DNA from: Brevibacillus laterosporus
GTDB lineage: Bacteria; Bacillota; Bacilli; Brevibacillales; Brevibacillaceae
Assembly (NCBI RefSeq): GCF_030489605.1
Contig: NZ_JAUKFY010000004.1
Coordinates: forward strand, 248,001 to 312,000
Direction of reading: 5' to 3'
DNA length: 64,000 nucleotides
The translations under genes were made by a program, and so were the position numbers. The notes beneath the pieces are model-generated. The model did no database searches. It was not told the DNA's origin and saw only the letters and a program-made list of their open reading frames with translations. Position 1 is the first letter of the stretch; each line of letters opens with the position of its first letter. Of this stretch, positions 18,862-27,511 are shown one piece after another.

Positions 18862-20628
18862 TTACTTATTTTCCAATAGAGACAGGCCATTAGTAATCAA
18901 AACAGCTAATTCATGATCAGCTTCACCAATTGCTTTTATTTGGGAGTGAAGTCGCTTACAGTCCGCTTCCGGGAAATGATGGTTCTTCATAATTTCTAAA
19001 ATCTCCAATCGCAGCAGCCAATCGTTCGGATAAGAGGCATCTAGTTCTTGCATAATAGCTTGCAAGCTCTCTGGCAGCTCCTCTTCAGCCCCTTCTTCTG
19101 TCCGCAGGTTACGAACAATTTGATACAACTGCTGCTGTCTTTTGTGCTCCTCTGTGTAAATGGGGCGACGGGTTTGGGTCTCTGACGGTTGATGTGTACC
19201 CGATTGAAATTTTTCTCGATCAGCAGCTCCTGCATAGACAGAGACGATTTCAGCTCCTACTGCCATATCATAGGTCCCCCATTCTGCTTGGAAAAGCACA
19301 CGCTCTTGATAGCGTACGGTACATTCATCGAATCCAATTAGCGCCACTTTATCCTGCATACGATCAATATAGGAAACACGCCCTACCACTTCAACTCCTG
19401 AAGCAAAGCATACCACCGTTTTTTTACCTACAACTAAGTCATAAGCTTCAAGTTCAGCATCGGTCCAATTCTCTAATGGCTTCTCGTTTCCTTTTATTTT
19501 GCCAATTGGGGAAGAAAATCCATGGCTATGATAGGATTTATCATGACCCACCAGCTCAATGTCTCCAAACGCAAGGGCAGTAGGTCCTTCTGTCGCTAAA
19601 TAAATGGCTTCCCCCTGATCATCCAAGATCATATGTTGCAGCGTGCCGCTTACTTGTAGACCAGAGCTGTACACACTAGTAGTGATTTGACCGCTATTGA
19701 TTGCCTTATGCAAGCTTTCAGTGCCGCCAAGATGCAGTGCCATTCTCTCCTTCATTTCAAGTACCGCTTCAATTAACTGATCAAAATCTCGACAAACAAA
19801 CAATTGGGGCTGAGGCTTGGTGATATCAAAATCAGTTTCTATGCAAGCATCGAGTGAAAACGGAATTTTTTTAACTTCCTCTGTTAAGCAGCTCATGCTT
19901 TCCCCAACAGAGGACAATAACCCTGCTCCATAGATTTGTGGATAATCAACATCTCCAATTAAGCCATACTCAACTGTCCACCAATAGAGACGGGACAATA
20001 GAGTAGCTTCTGAAACCTCCGTAACCGCCGCTGTTTTTCGGGCTAGGTCTTCTTCTGCTGCAAGCACTTGTTCTTCCGTCGCATTGATATCCTCTTTTAC
20101 AATAGATAAATAGCGAATCGCTTCATATAATTCATAATCTGCTCGTGATGAAATGGCTTTCGAACCAATTTCTCCAAAGATTTTCAGATATTCACGATAC
20201 TTCTCGTCTTTAATAATCGGGGCATGCCCGGCTGCTTCATGAATGATATCAGGTGCAGGTGTATAAGCCACATGATCGTAAGTACGAATGTCACAAGCGA
20301 TTGGGAGGATTTGATGAGCCTGAAAGTCAAAAAAAGCTACGGCTGGTATAAAACCATCGATACTTACTGCTCCCCATCCAATTTCCGACAGGCACCGATT
20401 CATTTCACGAATATTCGGTATTTTTTCGATACTGATACCAGATGCTTGTAAGCCCTCTAAATAAGCGGTATGGGCTCTTTTCCCAAGGAAATTATAATTC
20501 TGACGCATAACGTACCGCCAAACAGCTTGATCTATCGGTGTATACTTGTCATAGTCTTGGTCGACAACGAATTGCTTTAAATGAACAGGAATGTTGACCA
20601 CTGAAAAATCAGATTCAATGTGACTCAT
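18862..20628 (-). CDS. Aromatic amino acid hydroxylase (phenylalanine 4-monooxygenase-like, long form)
   Basis: The N-terminal ~250 residues are a pterin-dependent hydroxylase domain with the iron ligands His130 and His135 in IIHEAAGHAP and Glu220 in WWTVEYG. The family turns phenylalanine (or another aromatic amino acid) into its hydroxylated form using tetrahydropterin and O2. The whole protein is 588 residues, twice the length of single-domain bacterial PhhA. The extra C-terminal half is less recognisable and contains repeated stretches like VVGKKTVVCFASGVEVVGRV. Long forms of this kind occur in Bacilli. The start has an AAGGGAGG site. The gene is alone on its strand. Substrate and partner enzymes (for example pterin carbinolamine dehydratase) were not found nearby. 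Confidence 0.88.
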   Translation of the reverse strand: MSHIESDFSVVNIPVHLKQFVVDQDYDKYTPIDQAVWRYVMRQNYNFLGKRAHTAYLEGLQASGISIEKIPNIREMNRCLSEIGWGAVSIDGFIPAVAFFDFQAHQILPIACDIRTYDHVAYTPAPDIIHEAAGHAPIIKDEKYREYLKIFGEIGSKAISSRADYELYEAIRYLSIVKEDINATEEQVLAAEEDLARKTAAVTEVSEATLLSRLYWWTVEYGLIGDVDYPQIYGAGLLSSVGESMSCLTEEVKKIPFSLDACIETDFDITKPQPQLFVCRDFDQLIEAVLEMKERMALHLGGTESLHKAINSGQITTSVYSSGLQVSGTLQHMILDDQGEAIYLATEGPTALAFGDIELVGHDKSYHSHGFSSPIGKIKGNEKPLENWTDAELEAYDLVVGKKTVVCFASGVEVVGRVSYIDRMQDKVALIGFDECTVRYQERVLFQAEWGTYDMAVGAEIVSVYAGAADREKFQSGTHQPSETQTRRPIYTEEHKRQQQLYQIVRNLRTEEGAEEELPESLQAIMQELDASYPNDWLLRLEILEIMKNHHFPEADCKRLHSQIKAIGEADHELAVLITNGLSLLENK

Positions 20629-20806
20629 AACTTAATACCTCCCTTAACAAAATAACGATATGCCGGCAATAGAAAGCGCTATCATTATAAAGTTTACTAT
20701 AACATCTTTTGATGGAAAATGGAGTAAAAAAGTTTGCCTATCAAACGCCCGATTCCTATGATACTGTAACGCAGCGATGCACCTATGATTACAGGTAAAA
20801 TAAAGA

Positions 20807-20838
20807 ACCCCAATCAAAAAAATAAGATTGGGGTCTAT
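20807..20838 (-). terminator. Terminator after the 302-residue hypothetical gene
   Basis: The stem ACCCCAATC/GATTGGGGT lies 46 bases past the stop on the minus strand, followed by TTCTTTATTTT. Confidence 0.7.
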
Positions 20839-20883
20839 TTGTTTTGTCGCAATCCATATGTTCTCTTTGCATGAATGCTTCCG

Positions 20884-21792
20884 TTATTCCTTAGAGGAAC
20901 GTCGATTTTGTTGTTGCTCTAACATTACATCCATCAATAAATGATCCTGAAATTGATCCATCGGGTCGATGGTTAGCAAGGCTGAGACAGCAGCAAGCGC
21001 CGCACGTACGGTCTGATAAGAAAAAAAGGCGTCTCGCTCTTCTTCACTGTAGCTAGAAATATCGGCACTTTTAACCGGGTTAGGAAAATCCGCCTCCACT
21101 CCGGCCCTGTCCATGACGACCAATGCCTGCTTAATAGCTAAAATCGCTGCGCTCACGCTTAAAGAGTATTCCTTACGCAGATCATCCCAAACCTCAAAAG
21201 CAGTCCGCTCTGTATGCTCACCATTTAAGCGAGTTATCATGCCACGTTTCCTTCCCTCCTGCAACAGCCAATCAACCAAAATGTCTGGATGTGGCGGAAA
21301 CGAGTAGTACTGCAATCGCATTTCCAGCTCTGTGGGAAAATTACGGGCAAATCGAGCATCCTCCAGCTTCATCTCATACCGTCTAGACGGATGATTGGGT
21401 ACCATAACGTATACGATTCCATCGCGAATAGCCGTGATTTGCAGCTTTGTCCGGGCTGGTATGCGGGCTTGAGGTGCCTTTTCCCGTCGATAATTACCTG
21501 GGATTAATTGTTCACCAAATAAATGATATTCTAAAGGTGCATCAATCCAAGGTATTGGTTCTCTTGTCCGGATTTGATACGTACCACTAAAAGTTATCCA
21601 TTCGCTTGGTCGGTGCTGATAACGAACCAAGATCTGATGTTGCTCACACTCTGGCGCCACTTCTTCTTTATCTGCATGAACAGGATGGAGGCGATCATGT
21701 TGCAACATGAATCCATCTTCTATGTCTAAACGCTCCAGTAATTCGCGTCTGGATACTCGCTCATAGCCGATGTGATATATGTTTTTTTTCAA
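20884..21792 (-). CDS. Hypothetical protein, beta-rich N-terminus and helical C-terminus
   Basis: I do not recognise this family. The longest frame starts at 21885, but residues 3-10 of that version would overlap the strong terminator at 21852-21878 of the upstream thiY. A TTG at 21792 follows GGGGGG with a 9-base spacer and gives 302 residues, so I prefer it. The product is beta-rich in the N-terminal half (ITFSGTYQIRTREPIPW, LQITAIRDGIVYVMVP) and helical in the C-terminal half (AILAIKQALVVMDRAG, ALAAVSALLTIDPMDQ), and acidic near the middle. No signal peptide or membrane segment. It is alone between a thiamine operon terminator and the hydroxylase. Confidence 0.6.
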   Translation of the reverse strand: MKKNIYHIGYERVSRRELLERLDIEDGFMLQHDRLHPVHADKEEVAPECEQHQILVRYQHRPSEWITFSGTYQIRTREPIPWIDAPLEYHLFGEQLIPGNYRREKAPQARIPARTKLQITAIRDGIVYVMVPNHPSRRYEMKLEDARFARNFPTELEMRLQYYSFPPHPDILVDWLLQEGRKRGMITRLNGEHTERTAFEVWDDLRKEYSLSVSAAILAIKQALVVMDRAGVEADFPNPVKSADISSYSEEERDAFFSYQTVRAALAAVSALLTIDPMDQFQDHLLMDVMLEQQQNRRSSKE

Positions 21793-21851
21793 AATGATGT
21801 ACCCCCCATAATTGCTCTTGTTCCTTGGAAATTCCATAGTGAACAGACTAG

Positions 21852-21878
21852 AAAAAGCGCCATGAACAGGCGCTTTCT
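21852..21878 (-). terminator. Terminator of the thiamine operon
   Basis: The stem AAAGCGCC/GGCGCTTT is followed on the minus strand by TTTTTCTAG, 24 bases after the thiY stop. It argues that the downstream gene does not start at the first possible codon. Confidence 0.85.
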
Positions 21879-21901
21879 CATTCATTTATTCTTATTATAC
21901 A

Positions 21902-22951
21902 TTATTTTGCTGCTGGAAGAATCTCCTGAGCTGAGAAAGTCTCAGAAATTAGCTTCTTAGCCGCCATCCAATCAATGACCTTCTGCCATTGGTCTGTATC
22001 CTGGCTACCAAAAGGTTGACCTTTAGCATCCATCAGAGGAAGTAGGACCTCAAGACTTTTGTGTTCAATCTCTCTATCTAGAGGAAATTCTGCGGCTTCA
22101 TGTTGTAAAAGTGCTTCCAGTGCTTCTTTCGGATGAGAAGCAACATAAGCCTGCCCTTTTTGTATCGCTTGCTGGAATCGCTCTAGCGCCTCCCGCTTTT
22201 TCACTGTCGTCTTATCACTTGTGACCAACACCAGTTCATAATGGTTGGGTACACCATAATCAGTCAATCTGAACAAACGAACGGGAACATTATTTTTTTC
22301 TAAAATCAACTGTTCATGATTGATAAATCCCCCAATGGCGGCGTCCGTTTGCTTAGTGGAGAGGGCTGGGATTAATTGAAAACCAATATCGGTAAAACGA
22401 ATGTTTGACGGATCTCCCCCGTCAGTTTGGACCATATGCTTCACAATTTCTACGTCAAGGGGAAGAGCAGGATACCCTACATTTTTATCGCTCAAATCCT
22501 TAGGTGTCAAAACAGTACTATCTGCTCTTACCATTAGTACGTTTAACGGTTCGCGAACGATCGCAGCTAACGATTTAATTGGCAAACCTTCTGCCTTAGC
22601 CACAATGGCCTGCGTTTGATAGCTAATGGCCATATCTACCTTATCCGTGGCTGCCAGCTTTAATGGATCACTGGCGTCCGACGGCATTTTCAGCTCCACC
22701 TGTAGATTCGCATCGCGAAAATAGCCTTGTGATTCTGCGGCATATAAAAAACTGTGAACAGCATTTGGATACCAATCTAGAGCGATGGTAAGCTTCTCTG
22801 GCGGTTTAGCTTCGGAGGTGGCAGTTGCTAGATTTTCTTTTACAGAGGCATCACTAGAAGCACACCCTGTAGCTAGCATGCTAAGACCAGCAATCAGGAT
22901 TACCAGCCAATTTTTCACAGCTTTCCTGCTATATACAATTGATTTGTTCAT
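21902..22951 (-). CDS. thiY: ABC transporter substrate-binding lipoprotein (ThiY-like)
   Basis: The 349-residue protein begins with a lipoprotein signal (ILIAGLSMLATGC). The mature part has the NMT1/THI5 fold marks LTIALDWYPNAVHSFLYAAESQGYF and VDMAISYQTQAIVAKAEGLPIK. ThiY binds N-formyl or amino pyrimidine breakdown products of thiamine for uptake. The gene is last in the operon behind tenA and thiX, which acts on the same salvage products; TenA then makes HMP. No ATPase gene lies in this operon. The start has an AGAGGAG site. Confidence 0.87.
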   Translation of the reverse strand: MNKSIVYSRKAVKNWLVILIAGLSMLATGCASSDASVKENLATATSEAKPPEKLTIALDWYPNAVHSFLYAAESQGYFRDANLQVELKMPSDASDPLKLAATDKVDMAISYQTQAIVAKAEGLPIKSLAAIVREPLNVLMVRADSTVLTPKDLSDKNVGYPALPLDVEIVKHMVQTDGGDPSNIRFTDIGFQLIPALSTKQTDAAIGGFINHEQLILEKNNVPVRLFRLTDYGVPNHYELVLVTSDKTTVKKREALERFQQAIQKGQAYVASHPKEALEALLQHEAAEFPLDREIEHKSLEVLLPLMDAKGQPFGSQDTDQWQKVIDWMAAKKLISETFSAQEILPAAK

Positions 22952-22991
22952 TTCTTTTCTCCTCTATATCTAGATGTTCATCCACAATCAA

Positions 22992-23810
22992 TTATTGTCG
23001 GAGGTCTTTTTCCTTACGATTGTAGGAAAGACAGCGCTGTTCCACCAGAGTCATAACCAAAAACAAGCCTAACCCCAGCAAACATAATAAAAGGACAGAA
23101 GCAAATAGAGCAGGCGCCTGAAAATTACCGGAAGCCCGTCTGCCAAAAAACCCCAGACCCGCACTGGCTCCTAACCATTCGCCTACAGTGGCCCCCGAGA
23201 CGCTAAAGGTGGCTGCTACCTTTACTCCGCTAAAGAAGGAAGGCAATGCACTAGGTACTTCCAACTTGCAAAAAATTTGCCACCGGCTTGCTCCAATCAT
23301 ACGAAAATAGTTACGTCGTTGTGCATCTGTAACGAGGAATCCATCATACGTACTTACTACAATTGGAAAAAAAGTGAACAGTACAGCAATTGCTATTTTT
23401 CCCGGTAACTCATAGCCAAACCACATCATGAAAACGGGTGAGAGCGCTAAAATCGGAATGGTTTGTGAGATAATGACATGAGGGTACATGATCTTTTTCA
23501 TTTTCTCATTAAGATGCATGCATATGGCAATTCCTGTACCTACGAAAATGGAGATCACTAGTCCTAGCAACGCTTCCTGCAATGTAATCCACAGATGTGT
23601 CGTCAATAGCTGATTGCGTAGCTCCCAGAGCGCAACGGCAATAAGAGAGGGGGGTGGCAAAATGAATGCAGGCAGCTCAAGCAAGCGGCACCCTGCTTCC
23701 CATAGCAGGAGGAAAGTACATACGGAAGCGAAACCCCATCCGATATGCCGATTCTTTTTCGCGACCTTCTGTGTGATCTTTTGCCCCCGTTTCCTTTGCA
23801 TTACGGCCAT
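22992..23810 (-). CDS. thiX: ABC transporter permease (ThiX-like)
   Basis: A BPD-transporter permease with about six membrane helices and the EAA-type loop YFRMIGASRWQIFCKLEVPSALPSFFSG. The starts at 23801 and 23810 both fit (TAATG overlap with the tenA stop; GGAAC before 23810); the longer frame to 23858 overlaps tenA by 58 bases without a site. I use 23810 (272 residues). It pairs with the ThiY protein for pyrimidine salvage. The matching ATPase is not in this operon. Confidence 0.82.
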   Translation of the reverse strand: MAVMQRKRGQKITQKVAKKNRHIGWGFASVCTFLLLWEAGCRLLELPAFILPPPSLIAVALWELRNQLLTTHLWITLQEALLGLVISIFVGTGIAICMHLNEKMKKIMYPHVIISQTIPILALSPVFMMWFGYELPGKIAIAVLFTFFPIVVSTYDGFLVTDAQRRNYFRMIGASRWQIFCKLEVPSALPSFFSGVKVAATFSVSGATVGEWLGASAGLGFFGRRASGNFQAPALFASVLLLCLLGLGLFLVMTLVEQRCLSYNRKEKDLRQ

Positions 23811-24490
23811 GTCTGTTCCAGATAAGCCATATCCCAAAATAAATATTCCATTTTGCAAGCGGCAATAAAATGCTGTTTCATCCGAGCAAGCTCCTGTTTG
23901 TTACTGTCACGGGCAATCTCATTAAGAACACCTTTCAGCCAGTCCGTTGAATTGCCAAATTCATCAGAACTATACATCAGCACCCACTCACCATACTGCG
24001 GATGATCGGTTACTCCCGATTTTTGTGCCAATCTTTTCCCGATTTCCTGATAACTCCACATGCATGGAAGCAAAGCACTCAGCGCTTCTCCCAAGCTTCC
24101 TTGATGAGCGATCTGTAGCATATAACTTGTATAGGCAAGCATGACGAATGACGGTTCCGCCGTTTCTAATTCACTCTGGGAAATACCTAGTCGTTGAGCG
24201 TATCCCCGATGCAAGGACATCTCCTCTTGTAATGTTGAAGTCATGATTTGGGCAAATCGACCGCTCCAGTCTGAACGCGATGTCTTAACGCTCGCAATCG
24301 CAAACAGTTTTGCATATTCCTGTAAAAAGAGATAATCCTGCTTCATGTAATGGATAAATGCAGAAATCGGTAAATTACCATTAGAAATGCCAGTAATGAA
24401 AGGATGAAGATGCGTCTTTTCCCAAATCGGCTTCGCTTCTGCGTATAAAAGCTCTGTAAAAGAAGCTATTTCTATTTCTCGCGTATTCAT
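23801..24490 (-). CDS. tenA: Thiaminase II / aminopyrimidine aminohydrolase TenA
   Basis: The 229-residue length fits TenA. The active-site stretch LLPCMWSYQEIG carries the catalytic Cys143. TenA turns aminomethyl pyrimidine from base-degraded thiamine into HMP. The start has an AAAAGGAGG site. It lies between thiE and the thiX/thiY uptake genes, which bring in its substrate. Confidence 0.9.
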   Translation of the reverse strand: MNTREIEIASFTELLYAEAKPIWEKTHLHPFITGISNGNLPISAFIHYMKQDYLFLQEYAKLFAIASVKTSRSDWSGRFAQIMTSTLQEEMSLHRGYAQRLGISQSELETAEPSFVMLAYTSYMLQIAHQGSLGEALSALLPCMWSYQEIGKRLAQKSGVTDHPQYGEWVLMYSSDEFGNSTDWLKGVLNEIARDSNKQELARMKQHFIAACKMEYLFWDMAYLEQTWP

Positions 24491-24517
24491 CGGCGTACAG
24501 CCTCCTTTTATGCGAAC

Positions 24518-25201
24518 TCATGTATAACTGTGATTTTTATGAACATGATAAATAAAATCCTGAACGGCTTTTTTTGTATCAGGTGCTTGTGTAATAGCTG
24601 AAATAACTGCGATAGCATCCGCCCCATTTTTTCGCAAGCAGCTAACATGTTCTGGCTTAATTCCGCCTATAGCGACAATGGGATACCCTCCTACAAATTT
24701 GCGAATAGCCGACAGTCCATGTGGACCGATTGGCTCCCCAGCATCCGCTTTACTGTTCGATGCATACATAGGCCCTACCCCTAAATAATCAGCTCCATAT
24801 GCAAGAGCGATCCGAGCCTCCGCTATATTGCCGGCTGATATTCCAATGATCATCTCAGGAGGAACCAATTGTTTCACCTGAGCAAACGGCATATCCTCAT
24901 GCCCTACGTGCACCCCGTCAGCCTGAACCTTGCAGGCCAAGCTCACATCATCGTTAATCAGAAAAATGGAATCGTATGTATGACATAGCTCTTTCATACG
25001 GATCGCAATTTTTTCTCTTTGAATCGCATCGCTGATGGAACCAGCTCCTTTTTCTCGCCACTGAACGCATCCGACTCCTGCTTGAAGTGCCTCTGTTAAG
25101 ATACGAAACATGTTTTCAACGGAGTTCCCGCAATCTTGACTGCCTATTACCAAATAGATACTCCACTTTTGGGATAAATGAGCGAGACGAGCCAGCTTCA
25201 T
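24518..25201 (-). CDS. thiE: Thiamine-phosphate synthase ThiE
   Basis: A 227-residue TIM-barrel protein with the marks [58 protein letters not shown] and [12 protein letters not shown]. It joins HMP-pyrophosphate and thiazole phosphate into thiamine phosphate. Its ATG overlaps the thiG stop (ATGA), so the two are translated as one block. Confidence 0.92.
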   Translation of the reverse strand: MKLARLAHLSQKWSIYLVIGSQDCGNSVENMFRILTEALQAGVGCVQWREKGAGSISDAIQREKIAIRMKELCHTYDSIFLINDDVSLACKVQADGVHVGHEDMPFAQVKQLVPPEMIIGISAGNIAEARIALAYGADYLGVGPMYASNSKADAGEPIGPHGLSAIRKFVGGYPIVAIGGIKPEHVSCLRKNGADAIAVISAITQAPDTKKAVQDFIYHVHKNHSYT

Positions 25202-25974
25202 GTCAGCATTCCTTCTATCGGACTACTAGCAGAAGCATAGCGCTTTCGGGGAATGCGTCCTGCTAAAAAGCCTTTTCGTCCAGCCTGAATCGCTAGCTTC
25301 ATTGCTTCTGCCATTCGTATAGGGTCGTTTGCTAACGCAACTGCTGTATTTAGTAATACGCCGTCTGCACCTAGCTCCATTGCCTGCGTCGCATCTGAGG
25401 GTGAACCAATTCCAGCATCTACAATGATGGGAACTGTCGCCTCTTCGATCATGATGCTAAGGTGAAGAGGATTAAGAATCCCTTGGCCGGAGCCAATTGG
25501 TGAGGCACCAGGCATAACAGCATGAACGCCTGCGTCTTGTAGCTTTCGCGCAAGAATGGGATCATCATTGGTATAGGTTAAAACAGTGAAGCCTTCTTCC
25601 ACCAATAGAGCAGATGCTCGCAGGGTTTCTATTGGATCGGGCAATAAAGTTTTCTGATCTGCAATTACTTCTACTTTAATCATGTCGCACAGTCCGCTCG
25701 CTTTTGCTAAACGTGCAATACGTACAGCCTCCTCTGCGGTGGTTGCTCCTGCTGTATTGGGGAGCAGTGTATACGCTGAGAGGTCAAGTGATTCTAAAAA
25801 GGTAGGCTCGTTTACTTTTTCCAAATTTAAGCGGCGTACCGCAAATGTGATAATTTGTGCTTCAGAGATCGCCACTGCTGCTCGCTGGATTTCCAAATCT
25901 CGAAATTTCCCGGTCCCAATTAAAAATCGTGAGTTAAATTCATACTCCCCAATTCGTAAAGTAGCATCCGTCAT
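25198..25974 (-). CDS. thiG: Thiazole synthase ThiG
   Basis: A 258-residue TIM barrel with RFLIGTGKF near the N-terminus and the Schiff-base Lys100 in DMIKVEVI. Later come [14 protein letters not shown] and [27 protein letters not shown]. ThiG builds the thiazole ring from deoxyxylulose phosphate and the ThiS thiocarboxylate. Its ribosome site is formed by the last Gly codons of thiS (GGAGGAGGATAATCGATG). Confidence 0.93.
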   Translation of the reverse strand: MTDATLRIGEYEFNSRFLIGTGKFRDLEIQRAAVAISEAQIITFAVRRLNLEKVNEPTFLESLDLSAYTLLPNTAGATTAEEAVRIARLAKASGLCDMIKVEVIADQKTLLPDPIETLRASALLVEEGFTVLTYTNDDPILARKLQDAGVHAVMPGASPIGSGQGILNPLHLSIMIEEATVPIIVDAGIGSPSDATQAMELGADGVLLNTAVALANDPIRMAEAMKLAIQAGRKGFLAGRIPRKRYASASSPIEGMLT

Positions 25975-25977
25975 CGA

Positions 25978-26193
25978 TTATCCTCCTCCAACAAAATGAA
26001 CTATTTCTATGCGATCCCCATCCATAATGGCTGTACGGGCATAACTGGCACGATCAAGGATAATTTGATTGTGCTCAACAACCACTATTCTTTGCTCCAC
26101 TCCATAATGGACAAGCAATTGTTCCACTGTCGTATTTTTTTCTACACTTGTTGCTTTTCCATTAACCAGAACCTTTACTGTGCTAGCGTGCAA
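25978..26193 (-). CDS. thiS: Sulfur carrier protein ThiS
   Basis: A 71-residue ubiquitin-fold protein that ends in Gly-Gly-Gly, the tail that is adenylated and turned into thiocarboxylate. It starts at a TTG (26193) behind GAGGTGACC. It stands directly before thiG, the usual order. The partner ThiF that activates it is not in the window. Confidence 0.9.
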   Translation of the reverse strand: MHASTVKVLVNGKATSVEKNTTVEQLLVHYGVEQRIVVVEHNQIILDRASYARTAIMDGDRIEIVHFVGGG

Positions 26194-26288
26194 AAACGGT
26201 CACCTCATTTCTTGCAATGATTGTTTTTACGCCTGCCTTTTTCCAGCGTTTGGCGCAGCTAAAGCAAGATAGGTATCGAATGGGGGAG

Positions 26289-26978
26289 CTACCGGATAGC
26301 ATATCCAGCTGAATTATCAAGCTGATCACGATACTCTCTCATCCTGTCTTGCGGTCGTGCTGACTGCATGATCCCCGACATTACAGCAATCCCATCCCCT
26401 CCAGCCGCTATCACGTCTTTAACACGATGAGGAGTTATGCCGCCTATCGCAAGTAGTGAGACGGTAGGAGCTAACAGTTTCCGCATTCGCGTTACAAAGG
26501 GAAGACCACGCGGTTCTATGCCGGGCTTACATTTTGTTACATAGACATGCCCCGCTATCACAAAGGTTGGGGGACGGCTTGGTACGACATCATGCTCTGT
26601 CAATGAATCGGACTGGTCGGCGGGTTGTAATGATTGTACTGACAAGCATTCCTGCTCGTTATGAACCGAACAACCCAGTAGCTGGTGAGAGTCCAGCATG
26701 CGACCTGCCAAGCTGGCATGCATACTATGCTGTCCAAGCTGTACGCCGCCGCAATGATAAGCTATTGCTACATCCACTCGGTCATTTACAATGATTCGAT
26801 CCCTTGGAAAAACATCCGACAAGTGCCTGATCCATTCTGCTATTTCCCTTGCTGTCCGCTGTTTTTCCCTAATGTGCAGATAATCTACTCCTGCTAGGTC
26901 TGCCTTTTCTATAATGGGCAACACTTCTCTGAGAGTTTGACTCCCTGTGGTAATGAGATGAAGGGAACGTGCTTTCAA
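26289..26978 (-). CDS. tenI: Thiazole tautomerase TenI
   Basis: A 229-residue TIM barrel of the TenI/ThiE group. It shows DYLHIREKQRTAREIAEWI, VDVAIAYHCGGVQLGQHS and LLAIGGITPHRVKDVIAAG. Because ThiE is next door and this copy heads a thiS-thiG block, TenI is the better call. It starts with TTG (26978) after GAAAGGAG. The usual ThiO gene between tenI and thiS is absent; the 95 bases there show no recognisable remnant. Confidence 0.85.
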   Translation of the reverse strand: MKARSLHLITTGSQTLREVLPIIEKADLAGVDYLHIREKQRTAREIAEWIRHLSDVFPRDRIIVNDRVDVAIAYHCGGVQLGQHSMHASLAGRMLDSHQLLGCSVHNEQECLSVQSLQPADQSDSLTEHDVVPSRPPTFVIAGHVYVTKCKPGIEPRGLPFVTRMRKLLAPTVSLLAIGGITPHRVKDVIAAGGDGIAVMSGIMQSARPQDRMREYRDQLDNSAGYAIR

Positions 26979-26982
26979 AAAT

Positions 26983-27084
26983 TCAACTCCTTTCGCAAAA
27001 ATGTTCGCGTATGCTTGTTTCTTGCTGTTTGAAACGAACCTCTATAGCTGACCGATCTAGTTGGAACCATTCATGTCCTGACAT
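26983..27084 (-). CDS. Possible 33-residue leader ORF before tenI
   Basis: An ATG at 27084 opens a 33-codon frame (starts MSGHEWFQLDRSAIEV) that stops in the tenI ribosome site. Its own GGAGG site, eight bases upstream, is the 3' arm of the second hairpin (27086-27136). Translation would therefore depend on the hairpin being open. This may be a chance frame; no homologue can be shown. Confidence 0.3.
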   Translation of the reverse strand: MSGHEWFQLDRSAIEVRFKQQETSIREHFCERS

Positions 27085-27085
27085 C

Positions 27086-27136
27086 AAAAAAGCCTCCGCT
27101 TTCTTTTCGGACAGCACCGAAATAGATAGCGGAGGC
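27086..27136 (-). terminator. Second (distal) hairpin after the TPP riboswitch
   Basis: An outer stem GCCTCCGCT/AGCGGAGGC (27128-27136 with 27092-27100) holds an inner TTTCGG/CCGAAA hairpin and is followed by TTTTTT. It looks like a full intrinsic terminator about 150 bases downstream of the aptamer. Its 5' arm can also pair with aptamer bases 27306-27312 (GCGGAGG). Confidence 0.7.
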
Positions 27137-27221
27137 TAAGCTGAACTAGCTGTTAGCTGATCATCTTAGTAGCTTACTGCTTTTTTTGATCCATACTGTA
27201 AACGGCTACAGGTTGTTTATC

Positions 27222-27252
27222 AAAAGAAAAACCACCCGTAGCGGATGGTTTC
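27222..27252 (-). terminator. First hairpin after the TPP riboswitch
   Basis: A stem ACCATCCG/CGGGTGGT (one G-U pair) followed by TTTTTCTTTTG lies about 40 bases past the aptamer. It is a typical expression-platform terminator. Confidence 0.7.
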
Positions 27253-27291
27253 GTATGCATCTGAAAGAACAAAGTTATCTTCACTCTGTTC

Positions 27292-27392
27292 TCGGTTGCC
27301 CTCTTCCTCCGCCGGTATTAACCAGATCAGGTTCAACGGTCAGTAACGCATAGTGTTACAATCTCAGCCGACAGCTCGGCCCCCGCTCGGTA
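27292..27392 (-). ncRNA. TPP riboswitch (THI element) for the thiamine operon
   Basis: On the minus strand the conserved bases are present: GGGGGCCGAGC, GGCTGAGA, CTGACCGTTGAACCTGATC, TGGTTAATACCGGCGGAGGAAGAGGG. This is the TPP aptamer, which senses thiamine pyrophosphate. It is followed by two hairpins before tenI. A candidate promoter lies upstream (TTTACA 27445-27450, TACTGT 27422-27427, 17-base spacer). Confidence 0.93.
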
Positions 27393-27421
27393 CAAAGTTA
27401 TAAAGTTTTGAATTCGTTTTT

Positions 27422-27450
27422 ACAGTACCACGTCACTACTTATTTGTAAA
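27422..27450 (-). promoter_or_regulatory. Candidate promoter of the thiamine operon
   Basis: TTTACA (27445-27450) and TACTGT (27422-27427) are 17 bases apart on the minus strand, about 30 bases before the aptamer. Confidence 0.4.
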
Positions 27451-27511
27451 CAGATAGATTTTCTTTAGAAAAATTCTCGTTCATTGTCAAACCAGATAAT
27501 TCTGCCTTGTA

